A stretch of 64,000 nucleotides of DNA from Candidatus Krumholzibacteriia bacterium (GTDB lineage: Bacteria > Krumholzibacteriota > Krumholzibacteriia > JAJRXK01), in the NCBI GenBank assembly GCA_029932915.1, contig JAOZPE010000001.1, positions 96,222 through 160,221 on the forward strand. The letters are read 5' to 3'. Below, piece by piece: positions 49,181 to 59,016 of this stretch. The translations under genes and the position numbers were made by a program. Position 1 is the first letter of the stretch, and the number at the start of each line of letters is the position of its first letter. The notes under the pieces were generated by a model. It ran no database searches and had not been told where the DNA came from. It saw nothing but the letters and a program-made list of their open reading frames with translations.

Positions 49181-50164
49181 TCAACCGAGGAGGTCGGAGA
49201 CGGTGTCCCTTTCCTCGATGAGTTCGTTCACCGACGCCTGCAGGCGTTCCCGACTGAAGTCGTTCATCTCTACGTCGAGAACGGGGGTCGGGGTTCCACT
49301 TCCATCGCAGGTGACCGGGACGGAGCAGATGAGACCCTCCGGAATGCCATAGTTACCCGTACTGGGGATGGCCATGGAGGTCCACCGGTCCTTGGGGGTT
49401 CCCTGGTACAGCTTGCGGGCGTGCTCGATGGCGGCGTTCGCCGCACTCATGGCCGAGGAATGCCCCCGGGCGGCGATGATCTCCGCTCCACGCTTCTGCA
49501 CGTGGGGGATGAAGGTCTCGCGGAACCAGGATTCCTCGATCAACTCGCTGGCCGGCTTGTCCTTCACCATCGCATGGTGCCAGTCGGGGTACTGGGTGGA
49601 CGAGTGATTGCCCCAGATGATCACGTTCCGTACGTCCCGGCTCTGGACACCGGCCTTCTTGGCGATGGCGCTCTGGGCGCGGTTGTGATCGAGCTGCGTC
49701 ATGGCGCTGAAGCGATCGCGGGGGATATCGGGCGCATTGGCCATGGTGATGAGGCAGTTGGTGTTGCAGGGGTTGCCGATCACGACGACACGGACCTCGC
49801 TTCCGGCCACCGCCTGGATGGCTGCACCCTGGGACACGAAGATCGGGCCGTTCTCGCGGATGAGATCCTTGCGCTCCATACCCTTGCCGCGGGGCTTGGA
49901 TCCCACGAGCAGGCAGAGATCGGCGTCCTTGAACGCCACCTTGGGGTCGTCGGACAACACGATGTCCTCCAGCAGGGGGAACGCGCCGTCGTCCAACTCC
50001 ATGGCGACCCCCTCGAGGGCCTTCATCACGGGCGGAATCTCGAGACACTGGAGAATCACCGGTTGATCCTTGCCGAAGATCTCGCCGGCGGCGATGCGGG
50101 GGAGAAGGCTGTAGCCGATTTGACCGGCGGCTCCGGTCACGGCCACGCGCATGGGCCTGTCCAT
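49181..50164 (-). CDS. mdh: Malate dehydrogenase
   Basis: [90 protein letters not shown]. Confidence 0.96.
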   Translation of the reverse strand: MDRPMRVAVTGAAGQIGYSLLPRIAAGEIFGKDQPVILQCLEIPPVMKALEGVAMELDDGAFPLLEDIVLSDDPKVAFKDADLCLLVGSKPRGKGMERKDLIRENGPIFVSQGAAIQAVAGSEVRVVVIGNPCNTNCLITMANAPDIPRDRFSAMTQLDHNRAQSAIAKKAGVQSRDVRNVIIWGNHSSTQYPDWHHAMVKDKPASELIEESWFRETFIPHVQKRGAEIIAARGHSSAMSAANAAIEHARKLYQGTPKDRWTSMAIPSTGNYGIPEGLICSVPVTCDGSGTPTPVLDVEMNDFSRERLQASVNELIEERDTVSDLLG

Positions 50165-50518
50165 GATCACTCCTACCTGAGGGTTTGGGGTTGACTCCAC
50201 TTCGTCGATCAGATCCAGCGACGGGTTGGAGTTCTCGAAACGAACGACACAACCGTCTGCAGATTGGAATCCTGACCTATGAACATCCTCTCCCGATCGA
50301 AGGGTGTCAAGCGCAGCGGTGTCTCGCAGGGTGCGAGGCCCGTTCTCGTCGGCGACGACGCCGGCACCGCCTCCATGGGTAAGGGAAGGGAGTGGGGAGA
50401 AAGGAGGGGTGATCCTGAGGTGCAAGTCGGCCCCTTGAGACATCCAACCTGAAGTAGGCAAAGAAGTTGCTGCGACGCGCGCGGGGGCGGCACGGCAGCT
50501 CAGCCAGGGGAGAACATC

Positions 50519-51271
50519 ATGGCTCGCGCAGCACTGGCAATGTACCTGGTCCTGGTCCTGGCCGGGTGCTCGGCTTCCAAGGGAGGGGTCCAGCACGATC
50601 CTGCCGAGGTCGAAGGTGCCACCACGCTCAGTGGAGTGACCAGTGATTACAGCATCCGGCTGGCCGAACTACCCCGATACGAGGAGCTCGGCCCGCGCTC
50701 ATCCATGCTCGAGGGACTGGTGGCCGGAGACAAGACGGTCCACGTCGCCGTCGCTGCCTTCGAGGTGACGCCCTATCTGGCACTGGATCTGATCGTGAAC
50801 AATCTGCAGAACATTCCCCTGCGGATCGATCGCTCCGACGTGCGCCTGGTCGATTCGAAAGGACAGTGGATGAGTCCCGTCGACGATTTCCCCGGCGCAG
50901 AGAAATACGGCCTGCGGGGCCGCTCGTATCGTCCCGATCCCACGGTTCCCTACGATGGCCTTGGTCTGTACGATCCGGAGACCACGCCCGACGCCATGGG
51001 CTATGCGTCGTCGCCGTCGACGGGAAAGGGAAGTCAGAATCTGCCGGCAGCCCAGTCGTCCAGGGTCAATGACAGCGGCCCCGTCTATCTCGGTTGGAAC
51101 GAACAGGCACCGACGGCTCCCCCGACCCTGAAGGTTCCCGGAGGAGAAGGCAGGGCCTGGTGGGTGTATTGGCGATACGAAGAGGAGCCGGTGTTTCCCC
51201 TGACCGCATTCGTGACGGTCGAGGGCCGGCACATGATCTTCGTCTTCGACGAGGCTGGCGCCTCCCGTTAG
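50519..51271 (+). CDS. Hypothetical lipoprotein
   Basis: [23 protein letters not shown] lipobox. Confidence 0.65.
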   Translation: MARAALAMYLVLVLAGCSASKGGVQHDPAEVEGATTLSGVTSDYSIRLAELPRYEELGPRSSMLEGLVAGDKTVHVAVAAFEVTPYLALDLIVNNLQNIPLRIDRSDVRLVDSKGQWMSPVDDFPGAEKYGLRGRSYRPDPTVPYDGLGLYDPETTPDAMGYASSPSTGKGSQNLPAAQSSRVNDSGPVYLGWNEQAPTAPPTLKVPGGEGRAWWVYWRYEEEPVFPLTAFVTVEGRHMIFVFDEAGASR

Positions 51272-51550
51272 AAGATCCGGGGAGAATGCACCCCCCCGTC
51301 CATGAAGGGGGATGATCCGGACCCGATCGTTCCTCTGGACACCCCGAGAACAGCAAGATGGGCAGTGAACTGGTATGGGAGGGAGCGGTTCCCGGCGAGA
51401 GCAGATCGGTCGGTGTGAAAGTCGAATGCGATCTGTGATGGGGGTTTCCCGCCCTTTCCCGAATATCCGTTGCAATCCTGGTTCTTTGGTGGATCCTCGA
51501 TGGGCGGGGATATGTCCGTGGACCTGTCGACCAGAGATCAAGGAGTTGTC

Positions 51551-52096
51551 ATGACGGATACCACCGAATCTGTACTGGAAAGCAGCAAGTCGTGGAAGTG
51601 GGTCTTCGCCCTTGGGGTTCTGCTGTTCCTGGGCGGATTGCTGTGCGTGGGGAACCCTCTCTTTGCCGGCATGGCCGTGTCGATCATCTTCGGGTGGGTT
51701 CTGCTTCTCAACGGCGGGATGTACTTCATCAACTCGTTCGCGGCCATCAATACCGGACAGACCTTCTTGAGATTGATCATGGGAATCATCTACGCAGTGG
51801 CCGGAATCTGGTTGATCGTCCAGCCGGGGCTGGGCCTTGCGATGCTCACCCTCATCCTGGGGATCGCTCTGCTCGCCGAGGGAATCGTGACCTCGATCTA
51901 TGCGTTCTCGCTTCCGGCGTTCGTCGGGAAGGGGATGATCATCCTCAGCTCCATCCTGGGAGTCATCGCGGGCATCATCATCCTGGTCCACTGGCCGAGC
52001 AGCTCGATCGTGGTGATCGGCCTCATCCTGGGTCTGCGTCTTCTCTTCGCCGGCTTCAGTTTCCTCTGGCTGGGTTGGGCGATCAAGAAGCTGTAG
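51551..52096 (+). CDS. HdeD-family (DUF308) membrane protein
   Basis: Repeated TM pairs (FALGVLLFLGGLLCVGNPLFAGMAVSIIFGWVLLLNGGMYFI...); RBS aaggag. Confidence 0.85.
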   Translation: MTDTTESVLESSKSWKWVFALGVLLFLGGLLCVGNPLFAGMAVSIIFGWVLLLNGGMYFINSFAAINTGQTFLRLIMGIIYAVAGIWLIVQPGLGLAMLTLILGIALLAEGIVTSIYAFSLPAFVGKGMIILSSILGVIAGIIILVHWPSSSIVVIGLILGLRLLFAGFSFLWLGWAIKKL

Positions 52097-52166
52097 AGGG
52101 GGAGACGGCAGGTCGGGGATACCGACGTGCCCCGCTTGTTGGTGAAAAAGGGTGGAGAGCGACTGG

Positions 52167-52205
52167 AGGCCGGCCTGTGCAGCGATGACTGCAACAGGCC
52201 GGCCT
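52167..52205. terminator. Bidirectional terminator between convergent genes
   Basis: AGGCCGGCCTGT-GCAG-CGATGA-CTGC-A-ACAGGCCGGCCT. Confidence 0.75.
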
Positions 52206-52230
52206 GCAGGGATGCCCGCAGGGAGCCGAC

Positions 52231-55200
52231 CTACAGAGACAGCTTCATGAACCCGGCGATGGTTCGCGTCCAACCGCCCGGTGGCGGCAGGTACTCATTG
52301 AGTTCTTCTGGAGTGTCCATCCATTCGCACAGGCCGGGCAGCATGAGGAAGTCGAGGAATCCGTAGAGCGCCTGCCAGTGGCTGACGAGGGTCATCACCT
52401 CACCGTCCATGACCATGCTGCGGTAGTCCATGTTCACACTGCCTACGGTGAAGTAGTACATGAGCTGCTCACGCTCCCGAGGTGTCGATTCCTCGAGGAT
52501 GTTGTGGATGATCTTCATCCACACCTCGGCCAGGGCCTGGGGGAACTCGCGAAGATCCCGGGCTTCCTCTGCTTCATGGACTGCTTTGCTCTGTTCAGCG
52601 AGGTACTGCAGGTAGGTACGCAGCAAGGCGGGAAACTCCGGCCGGTTGCCGAGTTTGTTCCACGCGACGGGAGAGGCGAAGAAATTCGCCTTCAAGTGCA
52701 GCTTCGGCTTCACCACCTCGCCTTCCTGCGTGAAGTACCTCACCTTGTATCCAATGGAATCGAGGAAGGCCGGCGCGTGTTTGGCGAACTCGGTCACTTC
52801 GGGGTGGTCGAAGAACACGCGACTCTTCCACGGCACGCGGGTATTCGCAGCCTGCTGAAACCGTCCCGCCCAATCTCCAACTCCCTGCTTCGGTGCATAT
52901 AGGCCCACCTTCAGCAATCCTCCGTGGCGGAGCATCTCCGGATCCATGGTGTTGGAGAAGACGATCAAGCGGCCCATCAATCCGTGGGCCCGGGCCATCG
53001 TCGGCGCAGCGGCGCTGGGCGCCGATTCCAGGGTGGGGGCGATGATCAGCGCCCGGCAGCCGCGCAGTGCGCTGCCGGCGAGCAGGGAGGCGTAGAGATA
53101 GTCCTGCCACAGCGAATCGGGGATGTTCAGCACCGATCCCGCCGGCATGAGGTTGTACAGCACCGCCTTGGCCACATCGATGGGCTTGGGATGGAAGCCG
53201 GTCTCGTTGTGGAGCTGGATGACCTTGCCCCGGTCGTCGAGCCACGAGGGAGCCGTGGCACGATATTCGGCCAGCCGATTGGCATAGGAGTCGGGGAAGG
53301 GACGAGCTCGCAGTGGATAGGGGATCTCGTCATCTTCGAGACCCTGGGCCACGAGCAGCTCGCGCGCCGCGGTCTTCACCGCCAGGGCACCCGGTCCCCG
53401 GATCAGGATGGCCCGATCCTCCCAGTTGGGTCCGGTGTAGTGCTCACCGATTCCCATGCCGGTGAACGCAGCCAGGCCCCGGTAGGGATCGTCCTCGGTG
53501 ATGTCGTAGAAGAAGATCTTGCGGTGATCACGCATCAGAGCGTCGGGGACGGGGAAGATACCCATCGAGTGCATGCTGCGGAACGATGGATCAGCCGGAT
53601 TGGTGATGTTCACGTGGACCTTGATCAGATTCTTCAGCCAATCCTCTCCATATTGGGAGCGCCCCAGGGAGAGCAGCAGTGATTGATCGACTGCATCGCG
53701 CAGCTCGTCCTGGGCCGCCTGGAGCCGGTTCTCCCATTCGGAGAATTCCTTGGGCAGGGAGACGTGTTCATCGAGGGGCTTGGTGAGCAGGCGTAACCAC
53801 AGACGTCCCTTGTTGAGTTCGAAATAGTGCTGGTCGAGCAGGATGAGATACATGGGCATCTTGCCCGTGTGGTCGTAGGCCAGCGCCCGTTCGGTCAATG
53901 CCTGCAGGTAGTTGAGGGTCTGTTCGAAGGCCACTCGGTCGGGTTTGCCCTCGGCCGTCTTTCCGCGATAATCGTGGATCCACAGGACATGGTAATCCTC
54001 GGCGAGGCGGACCGAGCTGGCGAATTCGTACTGGAACTGTTCGTTGATGACATACCACACCCGGTTCTCCGGCGTGAGTCGGCGCTTCAGGGCGCATTCG
54101 ATGATGTGGTCCATCTCCTCCTGGGTGTCGCATTCCTCCGGTGTGAAGCCATACTGCAGGGGAAGCCATACGAAGCGGGAGTCCTCCCAGCGCTCCTTCA
54201 GCTCCGCCCGCGTCTTCTCCAGGTCGTCGCAGAGGGTCTGGAAGACGAGCCAGATCAGATCGATCCTCTCGTTGTCCAGGTTCATGTCGATGGCGGGATG
54301 TTGCAGCACCCACGATCCGAATTCGGTCTGGGCGATGGCGATCATTCCGGTCAACGAATCATGGGTCTTGCGCTGTCCGAGCAGGCGGTTGTAGGGGAAG
54401 ATGACGTCGTCCAGGAGAATGCGTCGGGCCACCGAGCTCGCCTCACGGCCCTGATCGGTGAGGCCCGGGGCGGCTCCGCCAGAGGGGTCGGTGGAGGAGG
54501 ACGCGCCGAAGGCAAGGGAGAACGCGCGGGCGAGACTCTCGTGGTACGCGGTGATCTCCGACGGGAGATCGTGTCCGTGGGGGAAGTCTGCATCGGTGCT
54601 GTCGATGTGGGCGAGAATGGGATCGAGATAGGGCTGCATCGCCCGCACCGGGTCGGCTCCGGAATGTTCAGCGAAGGGTTGGGTGAGCCAGGCCACCCAA
54701 TGCATGCGCTCGGCCAGGTTCTTCAGTTCGCTTTCCAGTTCAGGCGGAAGCGTCGGCATCTCCAGGCGCTCGGGCCGGCGGTCGTCGAGCTTCACATTGT
54801 CCCTCTTGGGACGGGTGGCGCCGAGGTTGCGCCCCCATAGAGGAGCGTTGATTCCCAGGCTCAGGGTCTGCTCCCTCGCCGGCAACCAGCGGAAGGTCAA
54901 GGTGGTGGCCCGCCCCAGGATGCCTCCTCTTCGGATGGGCAGATCCAGCCGGAAGAGGGCGACGATATCGCCGTCGGTGGCGTTCCAGTCGGCTCCTACT
55001 CCAAGTCCCAGATTGGGCATGAGGAAGTTCGCCCGGGCCCCACCGTCAATTGCGGTTCCACGGACCCCGCCGTAGCCTTCGAGGCTCAAGGCGGCGATCC
55101 CGATGATCGGGCTGCCCAGGTCTTTATAGACCCCCGCGTTGAGGAAGGCGGCGAGTTCGGTATAGGCGTTCGAGGTGCGGAACGATTGCATCTCGAAGCC

Positions 55201-55377
55201 GGAGAAGCCCTTGTACACCGGAGGCATGCCCAGAGAATAGGTGAGGCCGCCCTTCTCGGGTGGATAGTCGAAGTTTCCTCGCGCGTAGACCGCCGCGTTC
55301 CAGGAGACGGCCATCAGTAAGGTGAGAGCCAACGCGGTGAGCGAGGCGAACAGAAGGCGTCGGGAAGTCGAGTTCAT
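52231..55377 (-). CDS. Exported protein: beta-barrel-like N-terminus with phospholipase D/cardiolipin-synthase-like domain
   Basis: Signal peptide MNSTSRRLLFASLTALALTLLMAVSWNAAVYA; HRKIFFYD (HxKx4D), later HLKANFF and GSVNMDYRSMVMDGEV (GSxN...RS). Confidence 0.75.
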   Translation of the reverse strand: MNSTSRRLLFASLTALALTLLMAVSWNAAVYARGNFDYPPEKGGLTYSLGMPPVYKGFSGFEMQSFRTSNAYTELAAFLNAGVYKDLGSPIIGIAALSLEGYGGVRGTAIDGGARANFLMPNLGLGVGADWNATDGDIVALFRLDLPIRRGGILGRATTLTFRWLPAREQTLSLGINAPLWGRNLGATRPKRDNVKLDDRRPERLEMPTLPPELESELKNLAERMHWVAWLTQPFAEHSGADPVRAMQPYLDPILAHIDSTDADFPHGHDLPSEITAYHESLARAFSLAFGASSSTDPSGGAAPGLTDQGREASSVARRILLDDVIFPYNRLLGQRKTHDSLTGMIAIAQTEFGSWVLQHPAIDMNLDNERIDLIWLVFQTLCDDLEKTRAELKERWEDSRFVWLPLQYGFTPEECDTQEEMDHIIECALKRRLTPENRVWYVINEQFQYEFASSVRLAEDYHVLWIHDYRGKTAEGKPDRVAFEQTLNYLQALTERALAYDHTGKMPMYLILLDQHYFELNKGRLWLRLLTKPLDEHVSLPKEFSEWENRLQAAQDELRDAVDQSLLLSLGRSQYGEDWLKNLIKVHVNITNPADPSFRSMHSMGIFPVPDALMRDHRKIFFYDITEDDPYRGLAAFTGMGIGEHYTGPNWEDRAILIRGPGALAVKTAARELLVAQGLEDDEIPYPLRARPFPDSYANRLAEYRATAPSWLDDRGKVIQLHNETGFHPKPIDVAKAVLYNLMPAGSVLNIPDSLWQDYLYASLLAGSALRGCRALIIAPTLESAPSAAAPTMARAHGLMGRLIVFSNTMDPEMLRHGGLLKVGLYAPKQGVGDWAGRFQQAANTRVPWKSRVFFDHPEVTEFAKHAPAFLDSIGYKVRYFTQEGEVVKPKLHLKANFFASPVAWNKLGNRPEFPALLRTYLQYLAEQSKAVHEAEEARDLREFPQALAEVWMKIIHNILEESTPREREQLMYYFTVGSVNMDYRSMVMDGEVMTLVSHWQALYGFLDFLMLPGLCEWMDTPEELNEYLPPPGGWTRTIAGFMKLSL

Positions 55378-55392
55378 CAGCTGCTCCTCGAG

Positions 55393-55655
55393 CGGACAAC
55401 GATGTGTCCGAACCGCTTCCAGCCAGTGGAATCCGGGTCCATGGCCGGGGGAGTCAAGATCTGGGGGAAGAGATGGGTATTCACCTTGGGCATGGTATCC
55501 CTGGGACCGAGATTTCGTCCAGCGCCGGTCTGCGGATGTGTCCGGTGTCCCGGTTTCCGGACACCCGCCCATTTCAGCTCGGTAACCCCTGGTTCTTGTA
55601 AGTAGGGGAGGGTTTCGGATTCTTGGAGCCTGGATGTGCCCGGCTTGCCGGACAC
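55393..55655. repeat. Three related GATGTGYCCG/CCGGACA palindromes
   Basis: CGGACA-N6-TGTCCG (55393-55410), GTGTCCGG-N11-CCGGACAC (55538-55564), GTGCCCGGC-TT-GCCGGACAC (55636-55655). Confidence 0.6.
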
Positions 55656-55851
55656 TTCATCAAGATGCCCATCTTCGTTGAAAACCGTGCGAACTACCGC
55701 AACAACAACTCCTTAGATGTGAACTCATACTGGCCATATTCCCGGCATGAGCCATGCCTTGGGTACAAGTAAAGGTTTGAAGAGATGCCTCCTTCGTAAT
55801 CGATCTCGCCGGAACGATTGCGCCACCCTCTCTCGCCAAGGTCACAACAGA

Positions 55852-56364
55852 ATGCCACCGACTGGAAAGGAGCTGGACAAGAAAGCTGTTCATGGAGCGA
55901 TTCTATTCTTGATCATTCTTGGTCTCGCAGCATGTGCCACGGAAAACGACGATGGAACAACACCATTACAACCTGGTGTTTCAGTATCGATCACGGCGAA
56001 GCTGGTCTTGTGGAATGTCGATACAGGCGCGGACAGGACCCTGTTTGTCGAGAAATCTTCCACCGTTTCTCGTCTCTTGCAGGAGATTCCCGATGAGTGG
56101 GAGGCACAAGTCCAAGACGATGGGATTACGGTACTCCCGACCAGTGATGAGCAAGGAGATGTCTTCCTCGCCAATATCAGCGATCTCCTGGGTGGGGAAG
56201 GGTTCCCTGCAAAGGTCCATCTGCTCGAGATAGACCTGAATGGATATAGATCCTTGGCCTCGAAAGTTCAGATTGCAACCCCCTGTGAGCCGTGTGACAC
56301 CTGGGGAGAGCTCAAGACCTGCTATACGGACAACCCGGCGTTCTGTTGTGGCTGTATGAAGTAG
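55852..56364 (+). CDS. Small lipoprotein with Cys-rich C-terminus
   Basis: KKAVHGAILFLIILGLAACATENDDG lipobox; C-terminus TPCEPCDTWGELKTCYTDNPAFCCGCMK (6 Cys). Confidence 0.6.
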   Translation: MPPTGKELDKKAVHGAILFLIILGLAACATENDDGTTPLQPGVSVSITAKLVLWNVDTGADRTLFVEKSSTVSRLLQEIPDEWEAQVQDDGITVLPTSDEQGDVFLANISDLLGGEGFPAKVHLLEIDLNGYRSLASKVQIATPCEPCDTWGELKTCYTDNPAFCCGCMK

Positions 56365-56373
56365 GAGGCGCAA

Positions 56374-57252
56374 ATGGAACACAAGACATGGATACGTAGC
56401 AAAGTGCTCTCGTCCAGGCTGTTTCAGATACGAAGCAGTTCGACGGCGTTGTTTATCGGCCTGGGAATCTTCTTTGCACAGGCAGTTCTCTGGGCTCAGG
56501 TACCTATCGATGCAGCAACCGATTCCTCCGGAAGGGTGACGCAGACGGTGGGACGTGAGTCGATTTCAGTGACGGGCAGGGTGATTGTGAACGGGGTGAT
56601 GCACGAAGATCCGGTGATCAGCCGGGTAGGAATGCAGATCTTCGTGGATGGCGTTCTGGCAAAGAAGATCATGACCCATGCGGAGGAAATGGCACGGAAG
56701 AAGAGAGCTGAGGACAGGAACTTTGCACAGTACGTCATCGATTCCTCATCTGAGGCAGCGGCGCATGTAGCATGCAGTGGGGGAAGTGTCGAAGAGATCC
56801 AAGAAGCGTGGCTCAAGACCTTTCGCGAGAAGATTGAGAAAGGCCCAGGTCAGCGCAGACCGGCCACTCTGGAGGTAGTGAACGTTGATGGTCTTAAGAT
56901 TTCGGTTCGAATCAGTCGCGAGGGAGAAAAGCCCTATGTCAATGAGTGCATTTTGTTGAGTCCTGAGGAATGTGAGCATGCCCCTCCTCTCAAGAGCGAC
57001 GAAGAACGAGCACATGAGCGTTTTCTCTGGCTTGTGAAAGATATCGAATCGAATGATCTCGTTGTGATCACCCATAACTTCGTGTCGACCTCCACGGGTG
57101 AAGTAGCAATGGAGGAATATCGCTACATTCAAGAGGTCAAACGCAAGCTCCGCGATGGGAAGAAGGTTACCACCGAAGACTACATGTTCAAGTTGCCCGA
57201 AGGGCTCGTCGACGATCTGAAGCGTCTCCATGAGAAAGGAGCTTTGAAATGA
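56374..57252 (+). CDS. Secreted hypothetical protein
   Basis: 292-aa ORF with hydrophobic N-terminus; overlaps next gene by 4 nt. Confidence 0.6.
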   Translation: MEHKTWIRSKVLSSRLFQIRSSSTALFIGLGIFFAQAVLWAQVPIDAATDSSGRVTQTVGRESISVTGRVIVNGVMHEDPVISRVGMQIFVDGVLAKKIMTHAEEMARKKRAEDRNFAQYVIDSSSEAAAHVACSGGSVEEIQEAWLKTFREKIEKGPGQRRPATLEVVNVDGLKISVRISREGEKPYVNECILLSPEECEHAPPLKSDEERAHERFLWLVKDIESNDLVVITHNFVSTSTGEVAMEEYRYIQEVKRKLRDGKKVTTEDYMFKLPEGLVDDLKRLHEKGALK

Positions 57253-58487
57253 AGTTCCTGAAAACCCGTATTGCTCTCCTTCTGATGTCGATGGCTTTCT
57301 CCAGTGTGTCCGTAGCCGGTGAATTCCAATGGAAGGGTCAGCGTACGGTGGTGGAAGGCGTTGTTCACGTGTCCAATCCTTCTGAGCCGGTGGAAGGCAC
57401 CCATGTGATGAGAACGCAGTTGGTGTGGAGTGTGGGGGAGGAAGATACCGGTGATGTGGTCTTCGGCGACATCATATCGGCCGCGCGCGACCGCGCGGGA
57501 AACACCTATCTCCTGGATGAGCAGCAGGCGAAGGTCTACGCGATCGCGCCCGGCGGTGGGTTTCTCGGCACGAGGGGAGGGCCAGGAGAAGGCCCCTCCG
57601 AGTTCGATCCATCCTGCGGCCTGACGGTTCTCGAGGACACCCTCTTGTGCGTCACCCAGATGATGCCGCCCCGTGTGGTTCTCATGAATCTCGATGGAAG
57701 ATCCGCCGGAGACTATCCTCTCTCCCATGAACTGGACGCGGTGGTGATTTTCGGAAGTGCACCCTCCCGTGGAGGGTTGGCGCTGTTTCTTGGGGAATAC
57801 ATCCAGAAAGTGGAAGAGCATGCGATCGGCATGCGCTCGTTCATTTGTCAGGTCGATCGGAAGGGAGATCCCCTTCCGGCCTGTTGGGAGATGATGCAGG
57901 AATCCGATCTCACCGACATCGAATTCAACGAAAAGATCGACGGGCCTCCGGTGTGGGCGGTGAGTCCAGCAGGAAGAGCTTTCGTGAGCAAGGATTGGGA
58001 CGCCTACGAAATCGAATCCGTGGACGTCGATGGACAGAACCGGATGGTCTTTGGACGAGCCTATCAACCCATTGCCCGGGCGCAGTGGCAACTGGAGTTG
58101 AATGGAAAGCGCATCGAGAAGAAGGAAATGTCTCCGGACACCAGGTTGAGCGAGACCGGCCGGACGATCGTACAGATCTTCCCTCGTGACGATGGGGGGA
58201 TCTGGGTACTGAGCGATCGGGGGGAAAACGGCGTTGCCGACGGTGTCGTGGCCGAATTCGATGTCTTTGACCCCGAAGGGCGGTTCGTGCGCAGAGAGCG
58301 AGTGCCGGGGGAATACCAAGCCGGACGAGATCGCTTGTTTCTGGTCGACGACTACCTGTATGTCGTTGTCAACGGGGGGGAACTCGGTGGCGATCCGATC
58401 TTCTCCAGCGGCGGGGAAGCATCCGATACGATGGAGGTGCAGTGCCTGGCACTGGAGTTTCCGCAGAGAACCGCTGGGGCAAGATGA
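57249..58487 (+). CDS. 6-bladed beta-propeller-like secreted protein
   Basis: Signal peptide, DIISAARDRAGNTYLLDEQQAKVYAIAPGGGFLGTRGGPGEGPSEF typical of the family. Confidence 0.72.
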   Translation: MKFLKTRIALLLMSMAFSSVSVAGEFQWKGQRTVVEGVVHVSNPSEPVEGTHVMRTQLVWSVGEEDTGDVVFGDIISAARDRAGNTYLLDEQQAKVYAIAPGGGFLGTRGGPGEGPSEFDPSCGLTVLEDTLLCVTQMMPPRVVLMNLDGRSAGDYPLSHELDAVVIFGSAPSRGGLALFLGEYIQKVEEHAIGMRSFICQVDRKGDPLPACWEMMQESDLTDIEFNEKIDGPPVWAVSPAGRAFVSKDWDAYEIESVDVDGQNRMVFGRAYQPIARAQWQLELNGKRIEKKEMSPDTRLSETGRTIVQIFPRDDGGIWVLSDRGENGVADGVVAEFDVFDPEGRFVRRERVPGEYQAGRDRLFLVDDYLYVVVNGGELGGDPIFSSGGEASDTMEVQCLALEFPQRTAGAR

Positions 58488-58582
58488 AGTTCTTCGCCCC
58501 GTTGGATTGCCCCTGGCCTTCCATGCAATACGGACTGCGGTAGCCGGGCTTCCCGTGTGTGCGTACGCCGAGCGGTCCCGAG

Positions 58583-58945
58583 TCAGTCAGGCCACACGAA
58601 GCGGACCGGGCGGATGACCTTTTCCCCGAGGCTTTGGTATACCGGAGAAGTCAGAGCAGCCTCTTCGATGATCTGGCGCTGCTCGGCTGGAAGATCACGG
58701 GGCATGGTGATCGTACAGTCCAGGCTGGCGATACGGCGGTAGGGATCGGCGATCATCTCCTTGATCACCTTCGCCCGGGCTCCGATGATATCGATGTCGT
58801 GATCGCGGGCGGCGATGCCCATGATGGTCAACATGCACGAGCCCAGCGCGGTGGCCACCAGGTCGGTGGGGGAGTAGGATTCTCCCTTGCCCTGGTTGTC
58901 GACGGGAGCAAGACGAAGTGGACTGGAGAAATCCCGGTGAGCTGC
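58583..58945 (-). CDS. OsmC-family protein (N-terminal boundary unresolved)
   Basis: APVDNQGKGESYSPTDLVATALGSCMLTIMGIAARDHDIDI...LDCTITMPRDLPAEQRQIIEEAALTSPVYQSL; no clear start codon in frame near the expected N-terminus. Confidence 0.75.
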   Translation of the reverse strand, partial: AAHRDFSSPLRLAPVDNQGKGESYSPTDLVATALGSCMLTIMGIAARDHDIDIIGARAKVIKEMIADPYRRIASLDCTITMPRDLPAEQRQIIEEAALTSPVYQSLGEKVIRPVRFVWPD

Positions 58946-59016
58946 AGAACAGGTCCTCGGACCTGAGGAACTCCGGAGAAATGGCCGGAACCGCAGGAGA
59001 CCACAGGAAGAGAGAC

